Source: Candidatus Symbiopectobacterium sp. 'North America' (lineage in GTDB: Bacteria > Pseudomonadota > Gammaproteobacteria > Enterobacterales > Enterobacteriaceae). Taken from it: a stretch of DNA of 64,000 nucleotides. Positions within the stretch are counted from its first letter, which is position 1. The number at the start of each line of letters is the position of its first letter. A program made the translations under genes and the position numbers. The notes below the pieces were generated by a model, which saw only the letters and a program-made list of their open reading frames with translations, was not told where the DNA came from and searched no databases. The DNA lies in contig NZ_PEHF01000020.1 of the NCBI RefSeq assembly GCF_015762685.1, forward strand, positions 62,001 through 126,000, written 5' to 3'. Shown here piece by piece: positions 20,468 through 30,733 of the stretch.

Positions 20468-20756
20468 GCGTTTGCGACAAAAGCCTTTCGGATGATGGGA
20501 AGCGATCAGGGCAGCAGGAACGGATAGAAAGCTAATAAACGCAATATTGTTTTATACATTAAATGTAATTCATTAACCGTTTTGTAACTCTATAACAGAA
20601 TGTTCGGGAAAAATGACGAAAACACGATCTTTTTCTGGTCCGATGAGTAGTGAAGTTTCAGCAAAAGCGGTACTATTTTGAGCAGTTATTCATCGTTATG
20701 CTGATTTTGTGAGCAAGGTCGTTGCAGTGGCTGCTCACTGATGAAGGAGGATCGCT

Positions 20757-20963
20757 ATGTCGATTTATACTGCTTATCCCTTGTATCGCGTTCTCCTGCG
20801 TCGCGTTGCTGTTGTTGCTTTCGGTTTACTGGCGTTGCCTGTGATTCTGTTTCGTACCGATCGCGCCCGCTTTTACAGCTATCTGCACCGTGTTTGGTTG
20901 AAAACCAGCGATCAGCCAGTCTGGATGGCGCAATCAGAAGCGGCAGCCGATGATTTTTTCTAA
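20757..20963 (+). CDS. ybfA: YbfA, small membrane protein
   Basis: 68 residues, clearly YbfA: N-terminal [10 protein letters not shown], a membrane segment (about residues 17–34) and the conserved [22 protein letters not shown]. Function unknown. A strong ribosome site (gaaggagg) precedes the ATG. In E. coli it lies next to kdp, supporting the view that the kdp genes between it and kdpE were deleted. Confidence 0.88.
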   Translation: MSIYTAYPLYRVLLRRVAVVAFGLLALPVILFRTDRARFYSYLHRVWLKTSDQPVWMAQSEAAADDFF

Positions 20964-21164
20964 GCTGCGCTGCGATTAAGTAAAAAACATCATTGTGCGC
21001 TACTGACCTCTAAATCCCCTCGGTCAGTAGCTCTGTTTTTTGTTCCCTTTCCTTTTCCCTCTGATACGCCTTGATTTTTGTTTTCGCTCGATCTTCGTCG
21101 TTGTGCTCCGTAGCCGCTTGAAATCCGCTATGCTGAGGGAATGTTGACGAACGGGAGAGCGTTT

Positions 21165-22124
21165 ATGATGTCAGCTCCTATTCCTGTTGGAATAAGTGCA
21201 TGTTTGCTCGGTGCGCCAGTGCGGTTTGACGGAGGGCATAAGCGCTTTGACTTCGCTGTTGATCAATTAGCGCCTTATTGCCATTTTCAGCCAGTATGCC
21301 CCGAAATGGCGGTCGGATTACCGGTACCACGCCCCACGCTGCGACTGGTTAACGCGGGTAAGCAGGGTATTCGGCTCTGTGCCAGCAACGGTTCTGGCAT
21401 CGATATCACCGATGAGATGCTCGCGTTTTCCGAGCAAAAAATGGCATCGTTGAGCGAACTATGCGGTTTTATCCTGTGTGCCAAATCCCCCAGTTGCGGA
21501 ATGGAACGGGTAAAGGTCTATGACTGTCAGGGAAAAAATGCCCGAAAAAGTGGAGAAGGGCTGTTTGTGCAGGAGCTGAAACGGCATATGCCGTGGTTGC
21601 CGTTAGAGGAGAATGGGCGCTTGAGCGATCCTGTACTGCGAGAAAACTTTATTGCCCGGGTTTATGCCTTGCATGAATTGCAGCAGATCTGGCAGCAGGG
21701 GTTGTCGCGTGGTGCACTGATGGCGTTCCATAGTCGTTATAAATTGTTGTTACTGGCGCACTCGCAGCCCGAATATCGAGAACTGGGACCCTTTGTCGCA
21801 GGCATGGCGCAATGGCCGACGCTGGAAGCTTTTGCCACGGAATACCGGCTGCGTTTTATGCGCTTGTTATCGCATCCCGCATCGCGTCGCAACCATACCA
21901 ATGTATTGATGCACGTTCAGGGTTATTTTCGTCCCCACCTTACCTCCCAACAATGTCAGGAGCTGGCCAACTTAATCGATCGTTATCGGCAAGGTGTGCA
22001 ACCGCTGCTGGCACCGATGACGCTGTTGCGTCATTACATGACCGAATACCCTGATGATTATCTGGCGCAGCAGCGCTACTTTGACCCCTATCCCGAAGCT
22101 TTGCGTTTACGCTATGGCCACTAA
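21165..22124 (+). CDS. ybgA: YbgA-type protein, DUF523–DUF1722 fusion
   Basis: About 319 residues from the ATG at 21165, chosen because gggaga precedes it. The N-terminal half is a DUF523 domain (GISACLLG, CPEMAVGLPVPRP, CAKSPSCG). The C-terminal half is the DUF1722 domain that makes up the 169-residue E. coli YbgA (HSRYKLLLLAHSQPEYRELG). It ends 22 bases before phr, the conserved neighbour, suggesting a light- or DNA-damage-related role, but the function is not established. Confidence 0.88.
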   Translation: MMSAPIPVGISACLLGAPVRFDGGHKRFDFAVDQLAPYCHFQPVCPEMAVGLPVPRPTLRLVNAGKQGIRLCASNGSGIDITDEMLAFSEQKMASLSELCGFILCAKSPSCGMERVKVYDCQGKNARKSGEGLFVQELKRHMPWLPLEENGRLSDPVLRENFIARVYALHELQQIWQQGLSRGALMAFHSRYKLLLLAHSQPEYRELGPFVAGMAQWPTLEAFATEYRLRFMRLLSHPASRRNHTNVLMHVQGYFRPHLTSQQCQELANLIDRYRQGVQPLLAPMTLLRHYMTEYPDDYLAQQRYFDPYPEALRLRYGH

Positions 22125-22146
22125 TGTTTTCCAGTAAGGATCAATT

Positions 22147-23601
22147 ATGACCACGCATCTGGTCTGGTTTCGCCATGATTTACGGATTACCGATCATTCC
22201 GCGCTGCATGCGGCCTGTCAGAGCCCCGATGCCAAGGCCATCGCGCTCTATATTGCCACGCCAGGCCAATGGCAAGCGCACGGCATGGCTCCGCGACAGG
22301 CGACGTTTTTGCTACAGAATCTCCAGGCATTACAACAGTCGTTGGCAGATAAAAGCATTCCCCTGTTTTATCAACAATGTGACGACTTTCATCAGGCAGT
22401 TGAAGCCGTTGATGCGTTTTGTAAAAAGCAGCATGTTTCGCATCTGTTTTATCATTACCAGTACGAAATCAATGAACGTGAACGGGATCGCGCGCTGGAA
22501 GCCAAACTGTGCGGGCAGGTGGTGTGTCAGGGGTTTGATGACAGCGTACTGCTAGCGCCAGGCAGTCTGGTGACGGGAAAACAGGAGATGTACAAAGTCT
22601 TTACACCGTTTCGCAAAGCGTTTATTCAGCGTTTGCTGGAGATGGAGGTTACCTGCTTCCCTGCGCCGAAAAAGCGCGCCAATGTAGACATAGGGAAATT
22701 GGCTGCGTTGACCCCCTTCGATTACCCTCAACAGGCGGTTGACGAGACGCTGTTTCCGGCGGGCGAACAGGCCGCGTTGGCACGATTACGCCAGTTTTGC
22801 CAATCTACCGTGGCGGATTATGACCAACAGCGTGATTATCCCGCACAGCAAGGCACCAGCCTGCTTTCGCCTTATCTGGCATTGGGCGTCCTTTCCTCGC
22901 GCCAGTGCTTTAATCGCCTGCGTGCAGAGCATCCCACTCTGTTAGAGCAGTCTGACGGCGGGGCATTTACCTGGTTGAGCGAGCTGGTGTGGCGTGAGTT
23001 TTATCGCCATCTGCTGGTTGCCTGGCCGCGTTTGTGTAAACACTACCCGTTTGTGGAGTGGACGCAGCAGGTGCAATGGCGACAAGACGAAAAAGCGCTG
23101 ACAGCCTGGCAACAGGGTAAAACTGGCTTTCCGATTGTCGATGCCGCGATGCGTCAACTGAACGGCACCGGATGGATGCATAATCGGTTACGCATGGTCT
23201 GCGCCAGTTTTCTGGTAAAAGATTTGCTTATCGACTGGCGGGCAGGGGAGCGCTATTTTATTTCTCAACTGCTGGACGGTGATTTGGCGGCGAACAATGG
23301 CGGGTGGCAGTGGGCGGCCTCTACGGGTACGGACGCTGCGCCCTATTTTCGTATTTTTAATCCGACCACTCAGGGTGAGCGTTTCGATCCGCAAGGGGCG
23401 TTTATCCGCCAATGGGTGCCTGAACTGGCAGAGGTGCCAGACAGCGATATTCACCAGCCGCATCGCTGGGCCGAGCGGCAAGGGCGGACCTTGGATTATC
23501 CCACGCCGATGGTCGATCATAAGCAGGCCAGACAAATGACGTTGGAGGCTTTTGAAGCTGCGAAAGCGTCGCAGGAAAAAGGCCAGTATCAGGCATATTA
23601 A
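22147..23601 (+). CDS. phr: Deoxyribodipyrimidine photolyase
   Basis: 484 residues (E. coli 472). It repairs cyclobutane pyrimidine dimers using blue light, FADH2 and a folate antenna. The N-terminal Rossmann antenna domain (TTHLVWFRHDLRITDHSAL) and the C-terminal FAD domain (TGWMHNRLRMVCASFLVKDLLIDWRAGERYF, then DLAANNGGWQWAASTGTDAAPYFRIFNP) are complete. Between ybgA and ybgI, probably co-transcribed. Confidence 0.96.
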   Translation: MTTHLVWFRHDLRITDHSALHAACQSPDAKAIALYIATPGQWQAHGMAPRQATFLLQNLQALQQSLADKSIPLFYQQCDDFHQAVEAVDAFCKKQHVSHLFYHYQYEINERERDRALEAKLCGQVVCQGFDDSVLLAPGSLVTGKQEMYKVFTPFRKAFIQRLLEMEVTCFPAPKKRANVDIGKLAALTPFDYPQQAVDETLFPAGEQAALARLRQFCQSTVADYDQQRDYPAQQGTSLLSPYLALGVLSSRQCFNRLRAEHPTLLEQSDGGAFTWLSELVWREFYRHLLVAWPRLCKHYPFVEWTQQVQWRQDEKALTAWQQGKTGFPIVDAAMRQLNGTGWMHNRLRMVCASFLVKDLLIDWRAGERYFISQLLDGDLAANNGGWQWAASTGTDAAPYFRIFNPTTQGERFDPQGAFIRQWVPELAEVPDSDIHQPHRWAERQGRTLDYPTPMVDHKQARQMTLEAFEAAKASQEKGQYQAY

Positions 23602-23609
23602 GGAGCGTT

Positions 23610-24353
23610 ATGCGCAACAGCGAATTGGAAACAGTGATCAATCAGCAACTGAATGTGGCTGCATTTCAGGATTATGCGCCTAACGGGTTGCAGGTTGAAG
23701 GGCGTGAAAACGTGCAACGGATTATCACCGGGGTAACGGCCTCGCAGGCATTGCTGGATGTGGCCGTTGCTCAACAGGCCGATGCCGTGCTGGTACACCA
23801 CGGTTATTTTTGGAAAAACGAGTCTCCGGTTATTTCCGGCATGAAGCGGCGCCGCTTGAAAACATTGCTGGCGAACGATATCAACCTGTATGGCTATCAT
23901 TTGCCGTTGGACGCGCACCCCGAGCTAGGCAATAACGCCTGTCTGGCGGCGTTGCTAGACATCACCGTGTTGGGTGAGATTGAGCAACTGCTGCCTTATG
24001 GCGAGCTGTCTCAGCCTGTGAGTGGTGAGGCGTTACGTGAGCGTCTGGAAACGCGATTGGGGCGTTCCGTGCTGCATTGTGGGGATAATGCACCGTCGCA
24101 GATAACACGCTTGGCCTGGTGCTCTGGTGGTGGCCAGGGCTTTATTGAGCAAGCTGCGCGCTTTGGCGTGGAGGCGTTCATCACCGGGGAAGTATCTGAA
24201 CAGACGATTCATATCGCGCGCGAGATGGGGCTGCATTTCTATGCGGCAGGCCATCACGCAACGGAGCGTGGCGGTATTAAGGCACTAGGGGAGTGGTTGG
24301 CACAGCAGCATGGGTTTGATGTGACCTTTGTTGATATCCCCAATCCCGCCTAG
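23610..24353 (+). CDS. ybgI: YbgI/NIF3 family metal-binding protein
   Basis: 247 residues, the E. coli length. A ring-forming hydrolase-like protein with a dinuclear metal site; VHHGYFWK near residue 63 and the C-terminal HHATERGG supply ligands. Its substrate is not settled; roles in GTP cyclohydrolase-like chemistry have been proposed for the family. Eight bases after phr. Confidence 0.94.
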   Translation: MRNSELETVINQQLNVAAFQDYAPNGLQVEGRENVQRIITGVTASQALLDVAVAQQADAVLVHHGYFWKNESPVISGMKRRRLKTLLANDINLYGYHLPLDAHPELGNNACLAALLDITVLGEIEQLLPYGELSQPVSGEALRERLETRLGRSVLHCGDNAPSQITRLAWCSGGGQGFIEQAARFGVEAFITGEVSEQTIHIAREMGLHFYAAGHHATERGGIKALGEWLAQQHGFDVTFVDIPNPA

Positions 24354-24518
24354 TGTTTATCAACCCACTATTTTTTTAAAAAATAATATAAAAAGTTTAG
24401 TGGGAAATAAGTGGCATCTTTCTTGCTTGTCTATTAAGAAACCTTATCGCCAGAGAGTGTCGGGCGAGGTGCGAATCAAGGCGGCATGGCAATGCCCTAC
24501 CGCGATGGGGAGAAGAGC

Positions 24519-25175
24519 GTGCAACGAGCGCGGTGCTACTTATTGGGCGAGCGGGCCGTGGTGCTGGAGTTGGAGCGTCCGCTGTCACTGCAAAGCCAAC
24601 AGCGTATCTGGGGGCTGGCTGAACGTCTTCAACAGTATGAAGCGGTTGAGGCGGCGATCCCTGGGATGAATAACCTGACGGTGGTGTTAACCCACCTGCA
24701 GCAGGCGGCACGCGATGCTATCGAACGTTTGCAGCGCTGGTGGGAAGAGAGTGAATCGGTAACGATCGAAGCGAGGGATATCACGATTCCGGTGGTGTAT
24801 GGCGGCGACGCTGGCCCGGATTTGTTGCAGGTGGCGGAGCATTGCCAGCTTTCTCCTCGTCAGGTGGTGGAGGCGCATGCTGCGGCGCATTACGTGGTGT
24901 ACTTTCTGGGTTTTCAACCGGGATTTCCTTATCTGGCGGGGTTGCCAGAGCACCTTCATACTCCACGGCGTGCAGAGCCGCGCCTGAGTGTGCCCGCTGG
25001 CAGTGTCGGTATCGGTGGTCGACAAACCGGTATTTACCCGTTGGCAACCCCCGGAGGGTGGCAGTTGATTGGCCGAACGTCAGTTGCGCTGTTCGATCCG
25101 AGCGCGGAGCCACCCACGTTGCTGCGCCCGGGTGATAATGTGCGCTTTGTGCCGCAACCGGAGGGCCTATGCTAA
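24519..25175 (+). CDS. pxpB: 5-oxoprolinase subunit PxpB
   Basis: 218 residues from the GTG at 24519 ([19 protein letters not shown]), which matches the E. coli start and length exactly. Part of the ATP-dependent PxpABC enzyme that opens 5-oxoproline to glutamate. The conserved blocks [32 protein letters not shown] and [11 protein letters not shown] are intact. Its stop overlaps the pxpC start. With its partners damaged, it is probably without function. Confidence 0.92.
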   Translation: MQRARCYLLGERAVVLELERPLSLQSQQRIWGLAERLQQYEAVEAAIPGMNNLTVVLTHLQQAARDAIERLQRWWEESESVTIEARDITIPVVYGGDAGPDLLQVAEHCQLSPRQVVEAHAAAHYVVYFLGFQPGFPYLAGLPEHLHTPRRAEPRLSVPAGSVGIGGRQTGIYPLATPGGWQLIGRTSVALFDPSAEPPTLLRPGDNVRFVPQPEGLC

Positions 25176-26106
25176 AGATCATTCATGCCGGGCTGCATAC
25201 TTCGGTGCAGGATGCCGGGCGTCATCATCTGCGGCATCTGGGCATCAGTCAGTCTGGTGCGTTGGACACACCAGCGCTAAGCATCGCTAATTTGTTGGTG
25301 GGTAACGCGATGTTCGAAGCTGGGCTGGAAATTACGCTCGGAAAACTCGCGGCGACCTTTACGTCTCCCTGCTGGATTGCGTTGACGGGAGCTGACTGTC
25401 ACGCCGAGCTCGACGGGAAACCGGTCTGGACCGGTTGGCGCTTTCATGTGAAAGCGGGTCAAACGCTCAGGATGCGCATGCCGCGCCGGGGCATGAGCAG
25501 TTATCTGGCTATTTCTGGTGGCCTGGGACTGCCAGACGTACTTGGGTCACTCTGTACCGATTTGAAAGCCGGGTTTGGTGGTTATCTTGGTCGCCCGCTT
25601 CAGGATGGTGATACGCTTCCACTGAAAAAGGCCGCCTACCGCAAGCCGCATAAGCCTGTGGGCATCAAGCAGATTCTGTTCAGTAATCGGGTACGGGTGC
25701 TTCCCGGGCCGGAATATCATGAATTCAGTGAAGAAGCGCGCGACACGTTCTGGCGAACAGGGTGGCAACTGAGTCCGCAGAGTAACCGTATGGGGTATCG
25801 GCTACAGGGACCTGCGTTGACACGCATAACGCCGCGAGAGCTTTTTTCTCATGGCGTACTGCCGGGGGTGATTCAGGTGCCGCACAGTGGTCAACCGATC
25901 TTGTTGCTGGCAGATGCGCAGACCACCGGTGGCTACCCACGCATTGCATTGCCTGTGTGATTGAAGCGGATTTATTCCATCTGGCGCAGATTCGGCTCGG
26001 TGAACCGATACATTTCATTCCCTGCACGCTGGACGATGCCCTGCGTGCGTCAGAGGCGCAGCGGCGTTATCTGGAACAACTGGCGTGGAGGCTCAATGAT
26101 TATTGA
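25169..26106 (+). pseudogene. pxpC: 5-oxoprolinase subunit PxpC, frameshifted by a 5-bp duplication
   Basis: Homologous to the 310-residue PxpC. The frame is normal through LADAQTTGGYPRIA, then a tandem repeat of attgc (25943–25947 and 25948–25952) shifts it to a TGA at 25958–25960. Removing one copy reads [25 protein letters not shown] and on to the natural stop at 26106, overlapping pxpA. The last 45 or so residues are lost. A 5-bp duplication is a real slippage mutation rather than a typical base-call error. Confidence 0.9.
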
Positions 26107-26833
26107 TTTAAATGCCGATCTGGGTGAAGGCGGCAGCAATGATGAAGCGCTATTACAGTTAGTCACGTCTGCCAATATCGCCTGCGGGTTTCATGCAGGA
26201 GATGCTCAAACCATGCGCCAGTCGGTGCGTTGGGGGATGTGCTACGGCGTGGCACTGGGTGCCCACCCCAGCTTTCTGGATCGGGAAAACTTTGGCCGCA
26301 AAGCGATGTCGGTATCCGCAGACACGGTCTTCGCGCAGGTGGTGTATCAACTCGGTGCGTTAAGTGCGATTGTGGCGGTTGAAGGCGGCAGGCTGACGCA
26401 TGTCAAACCGCACGGCATGCTGTATAACCAGGCTGCGCGCGATCCTATGCTGGCCGATGCGATTGCGCGTGCAGTCAAATCGGTGAATCCGGCGTTGCGG
26501 TTGTTAGGGCTAGCGGGAAGTGAACTGATTCACGCGGGGCTGCGTCTGGGATTGGCAACTCGGCAGGAGGTGTTTGCCGATCGCAGTTACCTGCCGGATG
26601 GCACGCTGGTGCCGCGCGACCAACCTGCCGCATTGATCAAAAGTGATGAGTTGGCGCTGGCGCAAACGCTGGAGATGATTAAACGTTGCCGGGTGCGGGC
26701 CAGTGATGGTACCTGGGTTGATGTAGAGGCCGATACGGTTTGTCTTCATGGCGACGGCGATCATGCGCTGCTGTTTGCGCGCAAGTTGCGTTAATGTTTC
26801 AATGAGCACCAGATTCAGGTCAGGGCTGCGTAA
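26096..26833 (+). pseudogene. pxpA: 5-oxoprolinase subunit PxpA (LamB/YcsF), truncated at the C-terminus
   Basis: [12 protein letters not shown] start with the family blocks [40 protein letters not shown] and [15 protein letters not shown] at 26792–26794 ends the ORF at 232 residues. Reading through gives CFNEHQIQVRAA and a stop at 26833, total 245 codons, matching the 244-residue E. coli protein whose tail is SAFAEKGIVVAA. Only 13 residues are lost, so partial activity is conceivable. Confidence 0.8.
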
Positions 26834-26868
26834 TTACGCAGCCCAAGCAAAATGAGTGAATATCAATC

Positions 26869-27516
26869 ATGAAAACCGTATTGGTGACGGCGTTTGAACC
26901 CTTTGATGGCGAAGCCATTAACCCTTCCTGGGAAGCGGTAAAGGTATTACAAGGGCGTGAGATTGCAGGTGCGCGGGTGATGACCTGCCAGTTAGCCTGC
27001 GTGTTCGACCTTGCTTTGCAGCAGCTCAACGCCGCGCTGGCTGAGCACCAGCCTGATTGCGTGCTTGCTGTGGGTCAAGCCGGAGGCCGCGCCGAGATCA
27101 CCGTCGAGCGGGTTGCCATCAATATCAACGATGCGTGTATCCCTGACAATCACGGCAAGCAACCGATTGATACTCCCGTAATTGCAGGTGGCCCAGACGC
27201 CTATTTCTCCACCTTGCCGATCAAATTGATGGTTAACGCATTACGCGAGCAGGGTATTCCTGCCTCGGTGTCCCACACCGCAGGCACCTTCGTGTGCAAC
27301 CATGTGATGTACGGCTTATTGCACGCGCTGGCACTACGTCCCGGTGCGGCCAGCGGTGGGTTTGTTCATATCCCTTATGCACCGCAGCAGGCGGCGCGCC
27401 ATCCCGGGGAGCCATCAATGCCGATTGCTATGGTAACTGAGGCGTTGGTTGCCATGATTGCTGTCGCCGTGACCCAGCAGCAAGACGCGATGATTTCTGG
27501 CGGTACGACGCATTAA
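26869..27516 (+). CDS. pcp: Pyrrolidone-carboxylate peptidase
   Basis: 215 residues, the E. coli length. It removes N-terminal pyroglutamate from peptides. The catalytic Glu lies in the [11 protein letters not shown] block (about 80), Cys in [13 protein letters not shown] (about 144) and His in [12 protein letters not shown] (about 168). Intact, directly after the 5-oxoprolinase genes that would use its product, now damaged. Confidence 0.95.
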   Translation: MKTVLVTAFEPFDGEAINPSWEAVKVLQGREIAGARVMTCQLACVFDLALQQLNAALAEHQPDCVLAVGQAGGRAEITVERVAININDACIPDNHGKQPIDTPVIAGGPDAYFSTLPIKLMVNALREQGIPASVSHTAGTFVCNHVMYGLLHALALRPGAASGGFVHIPYAPQQAARHPGEPSMPIAMVTEALVAMIAVAVTQQQDAMISGGTTH

Positions 27517-27554
27517 CTTTCGGGGAAAATTCCGCGACGGGAAAGGAGATATTG

Positions 27555-28346
27555 ATGCCTGAGGGGCCAGAGATCCGCCGTGCCGCCGACGCATTAGCCG
27601 CGGCGGTGGCAGGGGACCCGTTAACCGGGGTGTGGTTTGCTTTCCCTGAATTAAAACCTTATGAAACAGAGCTGACAGGACAGCGGATTGAAAAGCTGGA
27701 AACGCGCGGTAAAGCGCTGCTCACCTACTTTTCTACTGGGCGGATTCTTTATACTCATAACCAGCTTTATGGCCTGTGGCGTGTCGTTGATACGGGCGTG
27801 GTGCCCGATACCAAACGCGATTTGCGCGTTCGTCTGGAAACGCAACACCGTGCGATTCTGTTGTATAGCGCCTCAGATATTGCCATGCTCACGCCGGATG
27901 CGCTTGAGACACATCCTTTCTTGCAGCGTATTGGCCCTGATGTGCTCGATATGCGCGTCACACCGCAGCAGGTACAGACCCGATTGTTAAGCGAGCGGTT
28001 TCGCCGCCGTCGCCTGAGTGGCTTGTTGCTCGATCAGGCTTTTTTAGCAGGACTGGGCAACTATTTGCGCGCGGAGATTTTATGGCACGCTGCGCTGTCA
28101 CCGCAGCACACGGCGATGACGTTGGATGAGGGGCAACTGGCCGCACTGAGCGACGCGTTATTATCACTGCCGCGCCTTTCCTATCACACGCGGGGAACGG
28201 TGGATGACAATCACCATCACGGCGCATTGTTCCGTTTCAACGTTTTTGACCGTGAAGGAAAACCCTGTGAGCGCTGCGGGCATCCCATCGTGCGCACCAT
28301 GCTCTCGTCGCGCCCGTTTTTCTGGTGCCCACATTGCCAGCATTGA
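27555..28346 (+). CDS. nei: Endonuclease VIII (DNA glycosylase/AP lyase)
   Basis: 263 residues from the ATG at 27555, which gives the essential [10 protein letters not shown]-terminus: Pro2 becomes the catalytic nucleophile after Met removal and Glu3 follows. It excises oxidised pyrimidines. The C-terminal zinc finger [24 protein letters not shown] is complete. The ribosome site aaggag lies just upstream. Confidence 0.96.
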   Translation: MPEGPEIRRAADALAAAVAGDPLTGVWFAFPELKPYETELTGQRIEKLETRGKALLTYFSTGRILYTHNQLYGLWRVVDTGVVPDTKRDLRVRLETQHRAILLYSASDIAMLTPDALETHPFLQRIGPDVLDMRVTPQQVQTRLLSERFRRRRLSGLLLDQAFLAGLGNYLRAEILWHAALSPQHTAMTLDEGQLAALSDALLSLPRLSYHTRGTVDDNHHHGALFRFNVFDREGKPCERCGHPIVRTMLSSRPFFWCPHCQH

Positions 28347-28354
28347 GACGTAAA

Positions 28355-28378
28355 AAAGCCGGGAAAAATCCCGGCTTT
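28355..28378. terminator. Bidirectional terminator between nei and gltA
   Basis: A 10-bp stem (aaagccggga / tcccggcttt) with an A4 loop; the minus strand has a longer T-run. Serves gltA and possibly nei. Confidence 0.8.
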
Positions 28379-28404
28379 CGGAGTATTTGCTGCGCTGATG
28401 ATGC

Positions 28405-29691
28405 TCAGCGATTGTTGAGCGAAGAGGTGAAGTCGCGTTTGTCGTAGCCGGTATATAGTTGGCGCGGACGTGCAATCTTCAAGCCGTCGTCGTGCATTTC
28501 GTTTCAGTGAGCAATCCAGCCGACGGTACGTCCCATCGCGAAGATCACGGTGAACATGGAAGACGGAATGCCCATCGCTTTCAGGATGATACCGGAGTAG
28601 AAATTCACGTTGGGGTAGAGTTTCTTCTCGATAAAGTAGGGATCGTTGAGCGCAATGTGCTCCAACTCCATGGCCACTTCCAGCAGGTCATCTTTCATGC
28701 CCAGCTCTTTAAGCACTTCATGGCAGGTTTCACGCATCACGGTGGCACACGGGTCATAGTTTTTATATACCCGGTGGCCGAAGCCCATCAGACGGAAAGA
28801 GTCGTTCTTGTCCTTGGCGCGTCTGACGAATTCAGGAATATGCTCAACTGAGTTGATCTCCTCCAGCATACGCAGACAGGCCTCGTTGGCACCGCCATGC
28901 GCCGGTCCCCACAGAGACGCGATGCCCGCAGCGATACAGGCAAACGGGTTTGCGCCGGAAGAACCTGCGGTACGCACCGTCGAGGTGGACGCGTTCTGTT
29001 CATGATCGGCATGCAGGATCAGGATGCGATCCATTGCGCGTTCCAGTACCGGATTCACCACATACTCTTCGCACGGCGTAGCAAACATCATATGCAGGAA
29101 GTTGCCGGCGTAGGACAAGTCGTTGCGCGGGTAAACGAACGGCTGACCGAGGGAGTATTTGTAACACATGGCAGCCACGGTCGGCATTTTGGACAGCAGG
29201 CGATACGCGGCGATTTCGCGGTGACGCTCAATGCTGATATCCAGTGAATCGTGGTAGAACGCCGCCAATGCACCGGTTACGCCGCACAACACCGCCATCG
29301 GGTGAGAGTCGCGACGAAAACCGTGGAACAGACGCGTAATCTGTTCGTGGATCATGGTGTGACGGGTTACTGTGGTTTTGAAGGTGTCATACTGCTCGGC
29401 CGTTGGTGCTTCGCCGAACAGCAGAATATAGCAGATTTCCAGATAAGTAGGTTTCTCTGCTAATTGGTCGATAGGGAAGCCGCGATGCAGCAGCACGCCT
29501 TTATCACCGTCAATGTAGGTGATTTTGGATTCGCAAGACGCCGTGGAAGTAAATCCCGGATCGAACGTAAAAAAGCCTTTGGAACCGAGGCTACGGATAT
29601 CGATTTCGTCTTGCCCAAGCGTGCCGGACAACACATCAAGCTCGATGGGCTCTTTACCATTTAGGGTAAGAGTCGCTTTCTTATCAGCCAT
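28405..29691 (-). pseudogene. gltA: Citrate synthase, inactivated
   Basis: Full-length homology to the 427-residue type II citrate synthase (428 codons when read through). Catalytic His motifs HGGAN and GFGHRVY are intact. Two lesions: the catalytic Asp of PNVDFYSG (Asp362 in E. coli) is Asn here, codon at 28603–28605; and Trp of GWIAHW is TGA at 28504–28506, removing the last 32 residues including PRQLYTGYDKRDF. The frame after the stop remains open to the normal end, so the mutation is recent. Citrate formation should be lost unless a second gene exists. Confidence 0.92.
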
Positions 29692-30340
29692 TTACAGTCT
29701 CTTTAGCGCTTTAATTTTAAAAATTTATCACCGAAGAAATACCGTTATGCCTGTACACCGAACAGAGAAACTCGGCCAAACGCCGAAGTCTTGTCATTTG
29801 CATCTATCAGGGTACAGCATCGGGCAGTGGCCGGGCTCACCACCCCATCAAAGGAAAACCGTGTTCTTCTGGTTAGTAACGATTCTCTAAATTCTAGTCT
29901 ACTCTATTCATTAACATGACTTTCTACGTGGAATTCGACTTTCCACTGTTACACAAGTTATGTCGCTTGGGAAAGCCTATCTTGAATTCTTTAACGGGCG
30001 ACTTTCAGATTACAGCCCTATTTGTAATTTAATTGTTTAATATATGTCAAATTAGTTGGTTAATTTTATATAAAATGTGAAATAAGTGATCTCACTCACT
30101 GTTTAGCCGAAATGTCACTAAACAATTTGTGGGCTAATTGTAATAAGATTGTGAAGTACTTATACTCGCGTCAGGTCTCCGGAACCCCCTGAAGTAGGAG
30201 CACCCAGCGTGAATAAGTCATATGCCGTTTAACATGGGATGTTGACGTTAAGGCCAACGTATCACCCGGAAGCATGTGGCTGCATTCTTCGCGCTGTCTG
30301 ACCTAGTTACAGGTCCGGAGGAACGAAAAATAATAAAGGC
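29692..30340. promoter_or_regulatory. gltA–sdhC divergent control region and sdhC leader
   Basis: A 649-bp gap between divergent gltA and sdhC. The central part is AT-rich. From about 30176 the sdhC leader resembles that of E. coli (gtctccggaac, later ctgtctgacc and ccggaggaa), the region targeted by small RNAs such as Spot 42 and RyhB in E. coli. A cAMP-CRP or ArcA site is expected, but I could not assign one with confidence. Confidence 0.55.
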
Positions 30341-30733
30341 GTGTGGGGAAATTCTTTAAAAAAACAAAGGCCTGTTAATCTGGATCTGCAAACGATTCAG
30401 TTTCCCGTAACTGCGATAGCCTCAATTCTTCACCGTGTCTCTGGCGTCATTACCTTTGTGGCCGTCGGCATCCTGCTGTGGCTGCTCGGGCACTCTCTTG
30501 CTTCAGAAGAGGGGTTCCTGTACGCCGCGGCCATTCTGGATAGCGTGATTGTTAAATTTATTCTGTGGGGCATCCTCACCGCGCTGGCCTACCACATTGT
30601 TGGCGGATTACGCCATCTGATGATGGATTTTGGCTTTCTGGAAGAAGAGCTCGTGTCGGGAAATCGTTCCGCAAGGCTCTCTTTTATCATTACCGTCGTG
30701 CTTTCACTACTGGCTGGAGTCCTCGTATGGTAA
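30341..30733 (+). CDS. sdhC: Succinate dehydrogenase cytochrome b556 subunit
   Basis: About 130 residues with three membrane helices. HRVSGVITF and the heme-ligand helix [17 protein letters not shown] are intact. GTG at 30341 is the only in-frame start, but the strong GGAGG at 30318–30322 lies 18 bases away. That is too far for good initiation, so the original start codon may have been altered. Membrane anchor of the SDH complex, whose SdhA and SdhB partners are damaged. Confidence 0.88.
   Translation: MWGNSLKKQRPVNLDLQTIQFPVTAIASILHRVSGVITFVAVGILLWLLGHSLASEEGFLYAAAILDSVIVKFILWGILTALAYHIVGGLRHLMMDFGFLEEELVSGNRSARLSFIITVVLSLLAGVLVW

Noticed and set aside
14296..28506. TGA recoded as Trp, suggested by Trp-to-TGA changes in ybfF and gltA
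   Set aside because: TGA ends many intact genes here (for example sdhD and cydX), sdhA has TAG rather than TGA at a Trp site, and frameshifts occur alongside. Decay explains all cases better.
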